Below, piece after piece: positions 10,301-18,570 of a stretch of DNA of 64,000 bases (position 1 is the first letter of the stretch; every line of letters starts with the position of its first letter). A model generated the notes under the pieces. That model was given only the letters and a program-made list of their open reading frames with translations. It made no database searches and was not told the DNA's origin. The DNA lies in the NCBI GenBank assembly GCA_963761035.1, contig CAVXFH010000002.1:1054001-1118000 (forward strand). Direction: 5' to 3'. The DNA comes from JARRQJ01 sp963761035. GTDB taxonomy: Bacteria; Pseudomonadota; Gammaproteobacteria; DRLM01. Made by a program: the position numbers and the translations under genes.

Positions 10301-10843
10301 AACGTTTCGGCGAAACAATTCAGGGTCGGCGATCTGGAGAACGTTTTGGAACAAGCCCTGAGTAGATACGGCGTTCCAGCCCAATATTTGGAAGTTGAAC
10401 TGACGGAGAGCATGTTGATGGAGCATCCCGACGAGGTCGTGGAGACTCTCAATAATCTCAAGAAGATCGGTGTTCAACTGTCACTGGATGATTTCGGCAC
10501 CGGATATTCCAGTTTGGCTTATCTCAGCCGCTTTCCTCTCGACGCACTCAAGATCGATCAGTCATTCGTGCGCGACATCATCGTCAAGCCGGTGGCTACC
10601 ACCATTGCCGACTCGATTATCGGCCTGGCCCAGCGCATGCGCCTGCGGGTAGTAGCCGAGGGTGTTGAGAGGGAGGAGCAACTTCTGTTTCTCAGGGACC
10701 GGGACTGCAATGAAGTACAAGGTTTCTATCTCAGCAGACCTCTGCCCGTCATTGCTTTTACCGAGATATTGAGACAACATTTAACGCTGTTCCCACAACC
10801 AGAAGCGGTGCAATCGCCCAGCGGCATCTCCCGAAATAACTAA
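7313..10843 (+). CDS. Multidomain PAS/GAF diguanylate cyclase-phosphodiesterase (GGDEF-EAL)
   Basis: 1176 residues, no membrane segment, so probably cytoplasmic. Order: a coiled coil (about 35-65), PAS (66-170), GAF (180-335), PAS with PAC (345-475), PAS (480-600), PAS (605-720), GGDEF (730-895) and EAL (905-1160). The cyclase motif GGDEF is intact at 809-813, and an RxxD inhibitory site (RQED) sits five residues before it. The EAL motif is intact at 938-940, followed by DDFGTGYSS and a KIDQSFV segment. Both activities look possible, so it may make and break cyclic di-GMP in response to ligands sensed by GAF or PAS. It appears to be monocistronic. Confidence 0.93.
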   Translation: MTKSRVNHRSRKPFSQQLAAGEDAPYSLPSDFTQAKALISALHAELRESETRRRQLEQKNRTLNQIVELADEGIAILDSLFNIRYTNAVMRRLLDRPAEAILGQSLPSLLSHLYDDLIATWPKQSDEGTTWCGGLDLVMRDGLRVPVQVTVKAIHDEGKLNGYIVLFLEMGEIKDTQDRVTVMRNLIEELSVETDTNILGNKALATAMHLTGANVGIIALLDNDGRRFRFRWHCGIPEDFELIPVLRESHDIEECSLSTIALTSGKAQLISDCQNCGQASDPFLRLGVRSAIVVPILARNGPVGVMKIANSSQTNYFDATNVPVLESIARQIGVALHRERLMDKLCASENRLRGIVEAVPEILFTASAPDLRFTLVSTAVEKIFGFTPAECLADPLIWQRQLHDDDRARVIQELQEGLAQHQDFSIESRAWHKDGVTMRWLLTRGSWQRDKAGQIIEVVGTMTDITALKETEQNLTESENRFRMITTSAKDGVVMVDTAGRITLWNPASESMFGYTAAEAFGCEAHRLLVPIRYQQAYRLGLQRFFANDHKHENSRTLEVTALRRDGREFSVEVSLSAVLVRGLWYAVALIRDISERKTLETRLRRAMMVFDNTRDGVVITDLKGNIIGVNRAFTDVTGYAEDEVLGHNPSLLQSGHQGGEFYQAMWRKVHEAGIWEGEIWNRRKNGEIYPEWLTINMVRDPAGHPSHYLGVFTDITRIKSSEEKLERLAHYDPLTDLPNRRLILSRLEHALEHASRHGHRIAVLYLDLDNFKQVNDSMGHHEGDELLVAVAQRLKGRLRQEDTFGRLGGDEFFLLLEAVPDFNEVAAMAQNLLALLATPFTLSNGHDVFVTASIGISVYPEDNITAMELMRDADAAMYRAKENGRNQYCFYTRDMNINALEIMELETALRGALERDELVLYYQPQVDTWSGKVTGAEALLRWQRQGFGLVPPGQFIPLAEKTGLILPIGRWVIDSACRQIREWLDEGLQVVRVAVNVSAKQFRVGDLENVLEQALSRYGVPAQYLEVELTESMLMEHPDEVVETLNNLKKIGVQLSLDDFGTGYSSLAYLSRFPLDALKIDQSFVRDIIVKPVATTIADSIIGLAQRMRLRVVAEGVEREEQLLFLRDRDCNEVQGFYLSRPLPVIAFTEILRQHLTLFPQPEAVQSPSGISRNN

Positions 10844-11042
10844 GAAGTTGTTTTTTGCATTGTCTAGCGAATTCAGAATTGTAATTTAATAACAATGATA
10901 TAAGTTATTATGAGCAATAATTTTGCTTATGAAGAACGTGAAATACTAAATTTTTCAATATAACCTGCCGGATATTTTGATCCAATTAAATTTAATTCCA
11001 TGACTCCTCCCTCGTTATATGCAATTTCAGGCACCGCATATC

Positions 11043-12251
11043 CTATCGAGCGGTGAGTTTTTTCATTTTATCATCAGCCCACTTTATCGATTGAATATAG
11101 AATTTTGTAACTGACTTCTTCGTAATGTATTTTATTGAATCAATTTTTGGCCAATCGGCTTTTTCATAAGCCAGTATGGCGTCCAGATAATCGCGGTATA
11201 CGCCCATTTTATCGAGCAACGCTTCTTTTATATCCTTGCTAACTGGCAGCGACTGAAACAATTCATTCAATGAAATATCCATCATCGAATCAAGTGTAGA
11301 GAAAAGACCGACTAGAAATGCCGTTTCAGGATTACCCTTGCCGCTAGCGCGTGCAATAAGTTCACACATCTCAGCGCGGACAAGTGAAACTTTTGTTAAT
11401 TCGTCTGGTTTGTCGCTTATATCGGCGAGGACTATCAAACTGGCCCATCTTTTTATTTCGTCTAACCCAAGGCAAACAATCGCATGCTTTATGCCCTTTA
11501 TATCATGCTGTAACCCGAATGCAGCAGAGTTAATGTAGCGCAACAATTTGTATGACAAAGTCACATCAAGCTTTATAATCTCTTCAATGCCCCCAATGTT
11601 TATTTTCGGATTGTTTATTTCCTGCAGAAGGCGAAGTGAAACGAGGCGATTCTGTGAGAGACGAGTTTTCTTTAGAACCTGGGGTTTGCTGAAGAAAAAG
11701 CCCTGAAAATAATCAATGCCTAGCAAGTTACAGGTATGCAGTTCTTGAGGCGTCTCAACTTTCAGCGCAACGATTTTTACCGGATAGTTTTTTAGTAGCG
11801 AGATTTCTTGTTCTAATGTGTCTTTGGAATATGTCTGTATATCGAGCTTGACGATGTTCGCAAGTTGATAGAGGGGTTTCAGGCTTTTTTGATAGGTAAA
11901 ATTATCCAGCGCAATTAAATAGCCAAGCGATTGTAGTTTGTTGATTGATTCGATGACTTGAGGGTTCGCATCAATATCGTTCTGTATTTCCAGTACAATC
12001 TGCCTGACGCTTCGTGTAGGCAATATATCATCGGCAATGAAGTGTTTAGTGACATTAATGTAGGCGGGATGCTCACCTACGACTTCGGAGAGGCCTGTTT
12101 CCAAGAGATTCAAAATAACATTTGATGTGGCTTGATCAGGATTAAACTCGCCTCTCGATACTTCGTCGGAGCGATATAATAATTCGTAGCCCACAACGTG
12201 CGAACTGTTATCGAAGATCGGTTGTCTGCCAACGTAATAATGTAGTGACAT
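11043..12251 (-). CDS. EAL-HDOD signalling protein (YuxH-like), EAL degenerate
   Basis: 402 residues. The N-terminal EAL-type domain (about 5-200) starts GRQPIFD and VVGYELLYR, as in the YuxH group. Catalytic positions are altered (LDNFTY where active enzymes have DDFG; LEIQND and ALKVET elsewhere), so cyclic di-GMP hydrolysis is unlikely. The HDOD domain covers about 205-390 (LLRYINSAAFGL, GIKHAIVCLGLDEIKRW). Such proteins act as regulators through protein contacts. It lies next to an active-looking GGDEF-EAL protein on the opposite strand (convergent). The start ATG has GTAGAGGT directly upstream. Confidence 0.88.
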   Translation of the reverse strand: MSLHYYVGRQPIFDNSSHVVGYELLYRSDEVSRGEFNPDQATSNVILNLLETGLSEVVGEHPAYINVTKHFIADDILPTRSVRQIVLEIQNDIDANPQVIESINKLQSLGYLIALDNFTYQKSLKPLYQLANIVKLDIQTYSKDTLEQEISLLKNYPVKIVALKVETPQELHTCNLLGIDYFQGFFFSKPQVLKKTRLSQNRLVSLRLLQEINNPKINIGGIEEIIKLDVTLSYKLLRYINSAAFGLQHDIKGIKHAIVCLGLDEIKRWASLIVLADISDKPDELTKVSLVRAEMCELIARASGKGNPETAFLVGLFSTLDSMMDISLNELFQSLPVSKDIKEALLDKMGVYRDYLDAILAYEKADWPKIDSIKYITKKSVTKFYIQSIKWADDKMKKLTAR

Positions 12252-12494
12252 ACCTCTACCCTTTTACGGGCGAATTATGGTTGATTTTGTCTCCGTTTTT
12301 CGCACACATCACTGGTGAGAACGTGGCTCACTTATATATCGGTAAAAATTTAAAATTAATAATTGTCTATCGCGGCCATTTCATATAAAAGTGCGCATAC
12401 TGGCTCGCCTGTATGCGAGGTCATTTTAGGAACCGCCGGTGAGGCCAACTACAAAGATCTACGCCGACGGGTTTTTACTTTATCAAGATTATAT

Positions 12495-12713
12495 TTACTT
12501 AACAGGAACCATTAAGTGCTGATTTTGAGTTCCAGCCCACATTTTGTACCGACATGCCCAATAATTTGGTCCAGGCAGATAGAAGCTGACTACATGAATT
12601 AGACCGCAAAACGGACATTTGAGCCAGGGTGCACGGAAGTCTGATTTGGGTCTATTCTGTAGAAAAACTCTTTCTCCCGGACGGATGAAAAAATTACAGC
12701 CTTTACACGGCAA
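12495..12713 (-). CDS. Small putative zinc-ribbon protein
   Basis: 72 residues from a TTG start. A CxxC pair (PCKGC) lies at residues 3-6 and a second (KCPFC) near 33-36, as in a small zinc ribbon; a further Cys is near residue 54. No ribosome binding site is evident, which lowers confidence. No family is recognised and no neighbour suggests a role. Confidence 0.4.
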   Translation of the reverse strand: MPCKGCNFFIRPGERVFLQNRPKSDFRAPWLKCPFCGLIHVVSFYLPGPNYWACRYKMWAGTQNQHLMVPVK

Positions 12714-13119
12714 GAAGCTTGCAAAGAACAGCGGCCCACTAAGTTACCTTGTGTCCCGCCATGTGGTCACGAAATTTGGCGTAGGCCATTTTTGTATGGG
12801 GACCTCGAATGAATTGCCTATCGGTCAAAATTTGGATGCCTTGAAGATTTCTGGCTTTTCAACAGATTAGGTCGATTTCGGAAGTTCACCACTCGGATAA
12901 AAAGATAAGGTTCGAGACAAATAACCATAGCTGCGAAATCAGAGACTTGACTGCTACGTATGTCTCTCACAGAATTAGGGCATGAATACAGCCACCGCCA
13001 CGCACGATTATAACCTGGCGGAACGCATCGCGCCTTTGCCGCTCTTGATGGGGTCACGAAGTCTGTACTAATAAGGTCAGTAACAGTTGTCACAATTTAT
13101 TAAGTGGAGCCAGGTAGTT
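12714..13119. other. Intergenic region before the cytochrome c gene
   Basis: About 400 bases with no supported gene. Frames on both strands here (12619-12870 plus, 12818-13093 minus) have no ribosome binding site and no recognisable protein features. The promoter of the cytochrome gene should lie near its right end. Confidence 0.35.
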
Positions 13120-13422
13120 ATGATTGCTTATCGGAAGATAATTAACGCGGGCCTAATATTCACCGCATTGTTGACGGCGACAGCAGTACAAGCAGCCGGT
13201 GACGTGGCTGCTGGCGCCGAAAAGGCCAAGAGCTGTGCAATGTGTCATGGCCTTGACGGCAAGGGCAACATCCCCCTCGCCGGCAAGACGGCCGATTATT
13301 TAGCGGAACAGCTAAGGGCCTTTAAAAGTGGCGCACGTGTGAGCGATACGATGAACGCGATGGCCAGTAACCTCAGTGAGCAAGACATCGCCGACCTCGC
13401 CGCCTATTTTTCTTCTAAATAA
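13120..13422 (+). CDS. Small class I cytochrome c (c553-like), periplasmic
   Basis: 100 residues from the ATG at 13120, which follows AGTGGAGCCAGG; an upstream TTG at 13087 would only lengthen the N-terminus. A signal peptide ends near AVQAAG. The single haem site CAMCH is at about residues 39-43 and a distal methionine is likely in MNAMASNLS. The ending DLAAYFSSK is typical of small monohaem cytochromes. It carries electrons in the periplasm; its redox partners are not in this window. Confidence 0.9.
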   Translation: MIAYRKIINAGLIFTALLTATAVQAAGDVAAGAEKAKSCAMCHGLDGKGNIPLAGKTADYLAEQLRAFKSGARVSDTMNAMASNLSEQDIADLAAYFSSK

Positions 13423-13543
13423 TTTTATCGGTTAGACGAAAGGCCGGACGATTACTATGCGAAAAAGTTGTAGAACGCAGATATTAATGATTATTACCCC
13501 AATTGGCCGGAATCGGACCCATCTATAATTTCACCGTCGCCAA

Positions 13544-13569
13544 ATGAGTAACTATAATGAGTAACTATA
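13544..13569. repeat. Tandem 13-bp duplication
   Basis: ATGAGTAACTATA occurs twice without spacing (13544-13556 and 13557-13569). It lies in the 254-base gap between the cytochrome c gene and the end of the FemAB-like gene, where no gene is supported. It is probably a replication-slippage product. Confidence 0.7.
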
Positions 13570-13676
13570 GGGACGGGCTATCCGCCTACAAGCAACATTT
13601 ATTGGACTATCCTAGCGGGCACAAAGCGGCTTCTTCAAAACAATCGGTCGCGCCTGAGCGGGTATCAGGATCGCGA

Positions 13677-14825
13677 TCATATTGCCCTTGTGTACAGGGT
13701 CCGATTTGTACCCCAGACAAGATTTTTTTTAAGCGTTTCCGGAATTGTCAATAGCCCCGAGCCAGGTTTTATCGCGCATATATGCAGCGACTCCATGCCT
13801 GTCAAGTAGTAAAGTGAATGCAGCGTGCGCAGCCTTTCGCTGTCCGTCGATTCCGAATCAGCGATGAAGGTCACTCCATGCAGTTTACCGCCATGGCGGC
13901 AAATAAAGGGGTTGTTAATTAGGAAGGATTCCACCGCAGATGTGGCTTTGTTAAATTGTAGCCATATACCTTGCTGACACCTATTCACCAGCTGTAACCC
14001 CCATTTCTTTTTGAATCGAAGCAGCCCATCGTTCAGGAAGGGGCCTGTCAAACCAAAGCCAACACTATCGTACCCATACGACTTGGCTCGTTCAAAGCAG
14101 GCTAGATATAGTGCAGACATAACTCCTGTTCTCAAGATATCTTTTTCTTTACTTATCAGACCAAGCGATCGTGCAGATAATTTCTCAGTGGTTCGTTCAA
14201 GGACTATTCCTCCGATTGAATTGCCGGCAGAATCTCCGGCTAAAATAAGTTCGCCTCGCTTTTCAGTTTCGACTATCTTCTCCCAGCTGTCGGGGAGCGA
14301 TAAATCGCCATGACGACCTGTGATGTAAGGGAAATACATTTTCTCATAATACATTCGGAGATCGGCGCTCTCGCGGGATGTTTCACAGACAATCTTGTTT
14401 TTGCGTATTCTTCTCAGGTCTTCTTTCAAACTGCCGCTTCTCTTCATCTGATCGTAGGCATTTGCAACCATGATGTTGGTTTGCGACCAGAGCGGCAGGA
14501 GAAATCCTGAACCGGTGTCATGCGCTTGCCACCGAACAGGGTCAAGCTCAATTGCAACTATATCGCTGTCGAGATTCGTCGGCGTCAGCGGGAACCCAGG
14601 CGTCCCCAACCACGCACGACCGGTTCTCCTTGTGTTATAGCCGCGCGTGAACATCTTTTGCAAGACTGTGCGAAATCCAAAATCATGGCCAAAATAGGCC
14701 AAACTTAAGGGCAAACCGGAATAACGCTCCTTGCCTGAGACCTCCCATTTTTGAAGCCGCCAACGACGCAGCGACTTACGCGCTTTGCCCACCGCTGAAC
14801 TTGCCCATTTGACAATCACTGTCAT
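13677..14825 (-). CDS. FemAB/GNAT-like transferase, paralogue 1
   Basis: 382 residues, probably cytoplasmic. A segment SLKEDLRRIRKNK and a later block ending NDGLLRFKKKWG match the GNAT-fold FemAB/BioF2-like proteins common in exopolysaccharide clusters. It is clearly homologous to the protein at 21514-22632: LSGKERYSGLPL against LSGRERYSACPL, LRRIRKNK against LRKIRKYG, and NNPFICRHGGK against NNPFIHVRNGK. AGGCAAGTA precedes the ATG. Members transfer acyl or aminoacyl groups, but the donor and acceptor here are unknown. It lies 195 bases downstream of an asparagine-synthetase-like gene on the same strand, so the two may be co-transcribed. Confidence 0.78.
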   Translation of the reverse strand: MTVIVKWASSAVGKARKSLRRWRLQKWEVSGKERYSGLPLSLAYFGHDFGFRTVLQKMFTRGYNTRRTGRAWLGTPGFPLTPTNLDSDIVAIELDPVRWQAHDTGSGFLLPLWSQTNIMVANAYDQMKRSGSLKEDLRRIRKNKIVCETSRESADLRMYYEKMYFPYITGRHGDLSLPDSWEKIVETEKRGELILAGDSAGNSIGGIVLERTTEKLSARSLGLISKEKDILRTGVMSALYLACFERAKSYGYDSVGFGLTGPFLNDGLLRFKKKWGLQLVNRCQQGIWLQFNKATSAVESFLINNPFICRHGGKLHGVTFIADSESTDSERLRTLHSLYYLTGMESLHICAIKPGSGLLTIPETLKKNLVWGTNRTLYTRAI

Positions 14826-15020
14826 TACTTGCCTAACGACTATTGAATGGAACCGAAAGTTCGTACATCAATATACCGGTAAGTACTTTTATCAAGTGGA
14901 CTCGGTTCATGGTCATATATTTATGCTTTACTTCATCGAGCGATACAAATCCGAGCATCGCTACAGCCATATTCGCCTCGTTACAACGGCGCGATATTAT
15001 CAAGGTAGCCGCGCTAAAGA

Positions 15021-16751
15021 TCACGATATCGACTCGACAACACGGGACGCACTTGCCATCCGTTTCAACGCCGTTGCATCTTGCGTCAATATGTCGTGCA
15101 TCTGAGCAATGATGTACGCGCGAAATGCCAGCACATGGTAATCCAGCGTCAATATGGAACTCCGCATGCCGAAGACGCGGACCAGCTTTCGCCCTACTCG
15201 CCGGACCGTAGTGGAGACCAAATTTGGTCCTTTAGAAGTTCTTAGCGAAACAAGAATGTCATCGCGCAGTTCTTTGGGAAAGAGCGTCGTAGCATAAGAA
15301 GTACCTAGTTGATCCGCGAGAATTTCAATGGCGCTTGGATTTTTCAAAATGTCTTCACGCCGGGCAATGGCGGGCGTTTTTGCGAATGGGATATGCGGCG
15401 CCATATCGATCACAAGCCGGCGAAATAGGAACTTGTTCGTGCGCATGGCGTCGGGGAACTGCCTGACCACCTTTACGATGCGACGCGAGAGCAGAGGGCT
15501 GATAATTTCAATATAAGCCACTTTGAGATCATTGAGAGCGGCGAAAACCGCCGGAGCTTCGAACTCGGCGTTCAGCCTATCACGCCAAGCTTCTAAACTT
15601 TCGCCAGCGCGCTGTTCCAGCTCTTTCGGTCGATGTTGCCCCAGTAGACGGGCGAATTTCTTCGCAGGGTCGATATCTCGGTAATCCTCCATCGTCACCA
15701 GCCCCATGTTGCGATAAACCTCCCAAGGACTTTGCGCCGCCAGGCAGCCGAAGGCCTCGTCGCCGCGAATCACACCCTGACAGCCGCTGTCGTGTAAATA
15801 TTTCCAAATGCCGCATCCGTCGAAGTAGCCGGGAATATGGTCGACGCGGCCTTCTCCCGCGAATAAAAAACGCTTAAAGACGTCTTCTATCGGTTCGGAC
15901 TGGGCATCGAGAGGATAATATTGATGTTCCACACCCAGATGCGCGGCGAGCGCCTTTGCCACCTGGGCATCGCTTTTGCGGTCGCTAAGCGCTGCATTCA
16001 TTCCCCATGTAAGAGTCCGCAGCCCCGGCCGATCTTTGAGTAGCATTAGTATCGCCCGACTGTCCACGCCGCCAGATAGAGGTAATATCCATTTGCCGTA
16101 ATCCACATCCAGCCGTGCGAAGGTCTCCGCCAGCGCCTGCTGTAATCGCCGCGTGTGTTCTGCTGCCGGAAGTTCCAAGGGTTTATAGCGGACGGCTTGT
16201 CTTTCGATATTCACCGTCCAGGCAATGCGATCCAGCCTAAGACGGCTGTCTCCGCTCAGGCAAAGGATGCGCCGGTCCCAAGACCAACCCGGTCCTAGAG
16301 TTCCGGATGATAACATCCAAGGATACGCGGCGGGATTGGGCTGGTAATCTTGGAGAAAAATAACAATGGCGCGCTGGGAAGTGGAGGCTATAAACCATTC
16401 CGGCGTCTGCGCATACCACACGGACCGTGTGCCAACGATATCGGTCAGCACCTCTACTGTCACACCGTCATCCCGGAACAACGCGTATGAACCATCCGGC
16501 GCCGGCGAACCTACCCGCGACCAATCTTCACCCCGCTCCAGGAGCACACCCAAGCACACTGCATGATCGTGAACCCGCATACTATCGGCTGGGTTGTATA
16601 CTCCGACCAAAAATCCGTCTCTTTCGATAATGCGCGGCGGATATGGTGCGATGTGGTCTGGCGCGAGTAAGGCCAGCGCCACCTCCATATTCTCACGGGA
16701 GAATGGAAGGCGTGTCCCTGACCGACTGCATAGATAGATGACTCTTGCCAT
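15021..16751 (-). CDS. Asparagine synthetase-like amide ligase lacking glutaminase Cys
   Basis: 576 residues. The C-terminal part is an asparagine-synthase domain with an intact PP-loop (LSGGVDSRA near residue 225) and a later GVIRGDEAFG segment. The N-terminal about 190 residues resemble the amidotransferase fold, but the protein begins MARVIYL, so the catalytic Cys2 of true AsnB is missing. It should therefore use ammonia or, as in beta-lactam synthetase relatives, an internal or external amine. This suggests formation of a special amide in the cluster's product. GGGAA precedes the ATG. Direct neighbours are a FemAB-like transferase and a secreted phosphoesterase. Confidence 0.82.
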   Translation of the reverse strand: MARVIYLCSRSGTRLPFSRENMEVALALLAPDHIAPYPPRIIERDGFLVGVYNPADSMRVHDHAVCLGVLLERGEDWSRVGSPAPDGSYALFRDDGVTVEVLTDIVGTRSVWYAQTPEWFIASTSQRAIVIFLQDYQPNPAAYPWMLSSGTLGPGWSWDRRILCLSGDSRLRLDRIAWTVNIERQAVRYKPLELPAAEHTRRLQQALAETFARLDVDYGKWILPLSGGVDSRAILMLLKDRPGLRTLTWGMNAALSDRKSDAQVAKALAAHLGVEHQYYPLDAQSEPIEDVFKRFLFAGEGRVDHIPGYFDGCGIWKYLHDSGCQGVIRGDEAFGCLAAQSPWEVYRNMGLVTMEDYRDIDPAKKFARLLGQHRPKELEQRAGESLEAWRDRLNAEFEAPAVFAALNDLKVAYIEIISPLLSRRIVKVVRQFPDAMRTNKFLFRRLVIDMAPHIPFAKTPAIARREDILKNPSAIEILADQLGTSYATTLFPKELRDDILVSLRTSKGPNLVSTTVRRVGRKLVRVFGMRSSILTLDYHVLAFRAYIIAQMHDILTQDATALKRMASASRVVESIS

Positions 16752-17187
16752 AGATTCCCGAGCACAGCGCTGTTAGGCGAAACTCCTCTAAAGCCCATGG
16801 TGAGGCGTTCGTGATTGTATGTCCGGGGCTGGTGGGATGCAAAAATTCTGGGCTTCAGCAATCGTTGAAAAAGGTATTACTTCAGCGAGTCATAATAGTC
16901 TGTCATTAGTAAAGTTCGACATGAGCATTCCGCTGCGGATCGGAAAATTCCTTTGCTAAATTATACTTTAACTATGTTTGAGCCTCAACAAATCGGTTCT
17001 CGCCATTGGTCTACCGAGTACTTCGATTCTGCACATCGCGCCTTTCAAATAGCCGGTTGGTCGCGCGGGAAGGAACAGGGCGTTAAAGAAGTTACCGCCG
17101 AGTCAACGGACAATTCCCATGCCAAATTCAAGTAGATCACAATCAATGGCCTGTCGCCCAGGCACCGCGACCGAAAATTCAGATACG
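16752..17187. other. Intergenic region upstream of the AsnB-like gene
   Basis: About 435 bases. A 60-codon plus-strand frame (16953-17135) has no ribosome binding site and no recognisable features. I see no RNA gene or repeat. Confidence 0.35.
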
Positions 17188-18429
17188 CTAATGAGAGGTG
17201 TTCGATGCCGGCTTGCCCCCGAACATGTCGTTCATCACCTTTGAGGTCGCGTCACAGGCATGATTGAGGCATCGCAAACCGAAGCCCGCCTCCAATGTCC
17301 GTAACAGTGAAAAGTGATCATATGGCTGGTAGCTCATATTTCCGTTTGGGGCGTAGTTTGTTTCAACCAACATTACCACCTTGTTGGCCAGGTTTGTGAA
17401 GTCATTCTCGTCCCAAACCAAGACAATGACATTTCGACCGTGCCGCCAGGCTGGCGATGACTTGATGCCATACACTAGCTTCGCGACCTCAGCGTCTCCC
17501 TGAAACATTAGGAGCCCGGCTTCGGGGGACCCCGGTACGTTAGCTCTACAAATGGGCGTTCCACCCAAGACGTTACCATGCATATCATGGCATTGATTGG
17601 GTACAATGACAGCCAAGTTTGGTACCCCTGATCTCAGGTCAGCCCACAGTCCATCGGGACCATCGAAATCTTTGACTTGGCGAAGACTTAGCGCTTCCGC
17701 TTCGCCTTTCTCAATATTTTGGAAATAGGCGAACGGGTTGTGCTTCACTGCATAGAGCATCTGAATTGGGCCAGGCCCGAATACCGCAACGGGGCTTAGA
17801 TTAGAGAACATTCCATCCGAATAATTGACGCCGAAAACGCTGGTCTCAACCATCGGCAAGCTTTCCTGATAAGTCTTCCAGGTCATACGCTTGAAGGTTA
17901 GCTGATCAACAATCGATTTTGGAGTATATGACGTCGCCGGATAATCGTATAGCGCGCAATTATTGCGGATCGGCAAGTCGCTATCCTTAATCTGACCATT
18001 GCATTGAGACGAGTTTGTTGCCGTCGCTACAATCGAATTGTCAACCCCCGCTATCGCAATGGGATTCACCGTGCGGTTACAATCCTTACTGTTCGGCGCG
18101 TTATCGACACAACCTTTACCAACCCAATTAGGCCAAGAGTCATTCGACACACCAAAGTTTGATCCCCCGACAATCTCTAGATAGTTGGGGAGACTGGGAT
18201 GTCCGACTGCGAAGTAGTTGATCGCATGATTGGCAACTTTCACATAGGTATTAATGAATGGGGCATTCGAATTGAGGAGTATGTCGGAATCGGTCTGATT
18301 TTCCATTATGATGAGGAAAACGTGATCTAGAGCGCCGAATTGACTCTGAGGCACATTACCTTCCGCAGCATGTGCAGTAATGTTTGCCAGAGTGACGGCG
18401 ATCATTGCCGCAAGAAAAATCCTTGCCAT
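17188..18429 (-). CDS. Secreted phosphoesterase / acid phosphatase family protein
   Basis: 413 residues with a clear signal peptide (ANITAHAAEG). Motifs of the phosphoesterase family that includes acid phosphatases and phospholipase C are present: an N-terminal IIMENQ metal site (about residue 42), a HPSLPNYLE block, NQCHDMHG in the middle and WDENDF near residue 340. It would hydrolyse phosphate esters outside the cytoplasm. GGGAGGTAAACA immediately before the ATG is an excellent ribosome binding site. It sits between the AsnB-like protein and a glycosyltransferase, all on one strand. Its substrate may be unrelated to the cluster (phosphate scavenging) or a phospho-intermediate of it. Confidence 0.85.
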   Translation of the reverse strand: MARIFLAAMIAVTLANITAHAAEGNVPQSQFGALDHVFLIIMENQTDSDILLNSNAPFINTYVKVANHAINYFAVGHPSLPNYLEIVGGSNFGVSNDSWPNWVGKGCVDNAPNSKDCNRTVNPIAIAGVDNSIVATATNSSQCNGQIKDSDLPIRNNCALYDYPATSYTPKSIVDQLTFKRMTWKTYQESLPMVETSVFGVNYSDGMFSNLSPVAVFGPGPIQMLYAVKHNPFAYFQNIEKGEAEALSLRQVKDFDGPDGLWADLRSGVPNLAVIVPNQCHDMHGNVLGGTPICRANVPGSPEAGLLMFQGDAEVAKLVYGIKSSPAWRHGRNVIVLVWDENDFTNLANKVVMLVETNYAPNGNMSYQPYDHFSLLRTLEAGFGLRCLNHACDATSKVMNDMFGGKPASNTSH

Positions 18430-18570
18430 TGTTTACCTCCCAAGCAGGTCAATCAGCGCCATAGAATACTTGCTATCATCCTAAATTTAAAGGCATTTAT
18501 CCTATGTCAGAGGGGACACTTCACTTATGCAAATTTGGGTTAAAGGCGGCGGCTGGTAGCAATGCAATTA

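Noticed and set aside
9122..10477. Long antisense frames within the GGDEF-EAL gene
   Set aside because: Antisense reading of conserved domain codons, without start signals.
13557..13754. 65-codon frame beginning in the tandem 13-mer
   Set aside because: It has no ribosome binding site and runs into the 3' end of the FemAB-like gene on the other strand.
16953..17135. 60-codon plus-strand frame
   Set aside because: No start signal or family features; the composition is non-specific.
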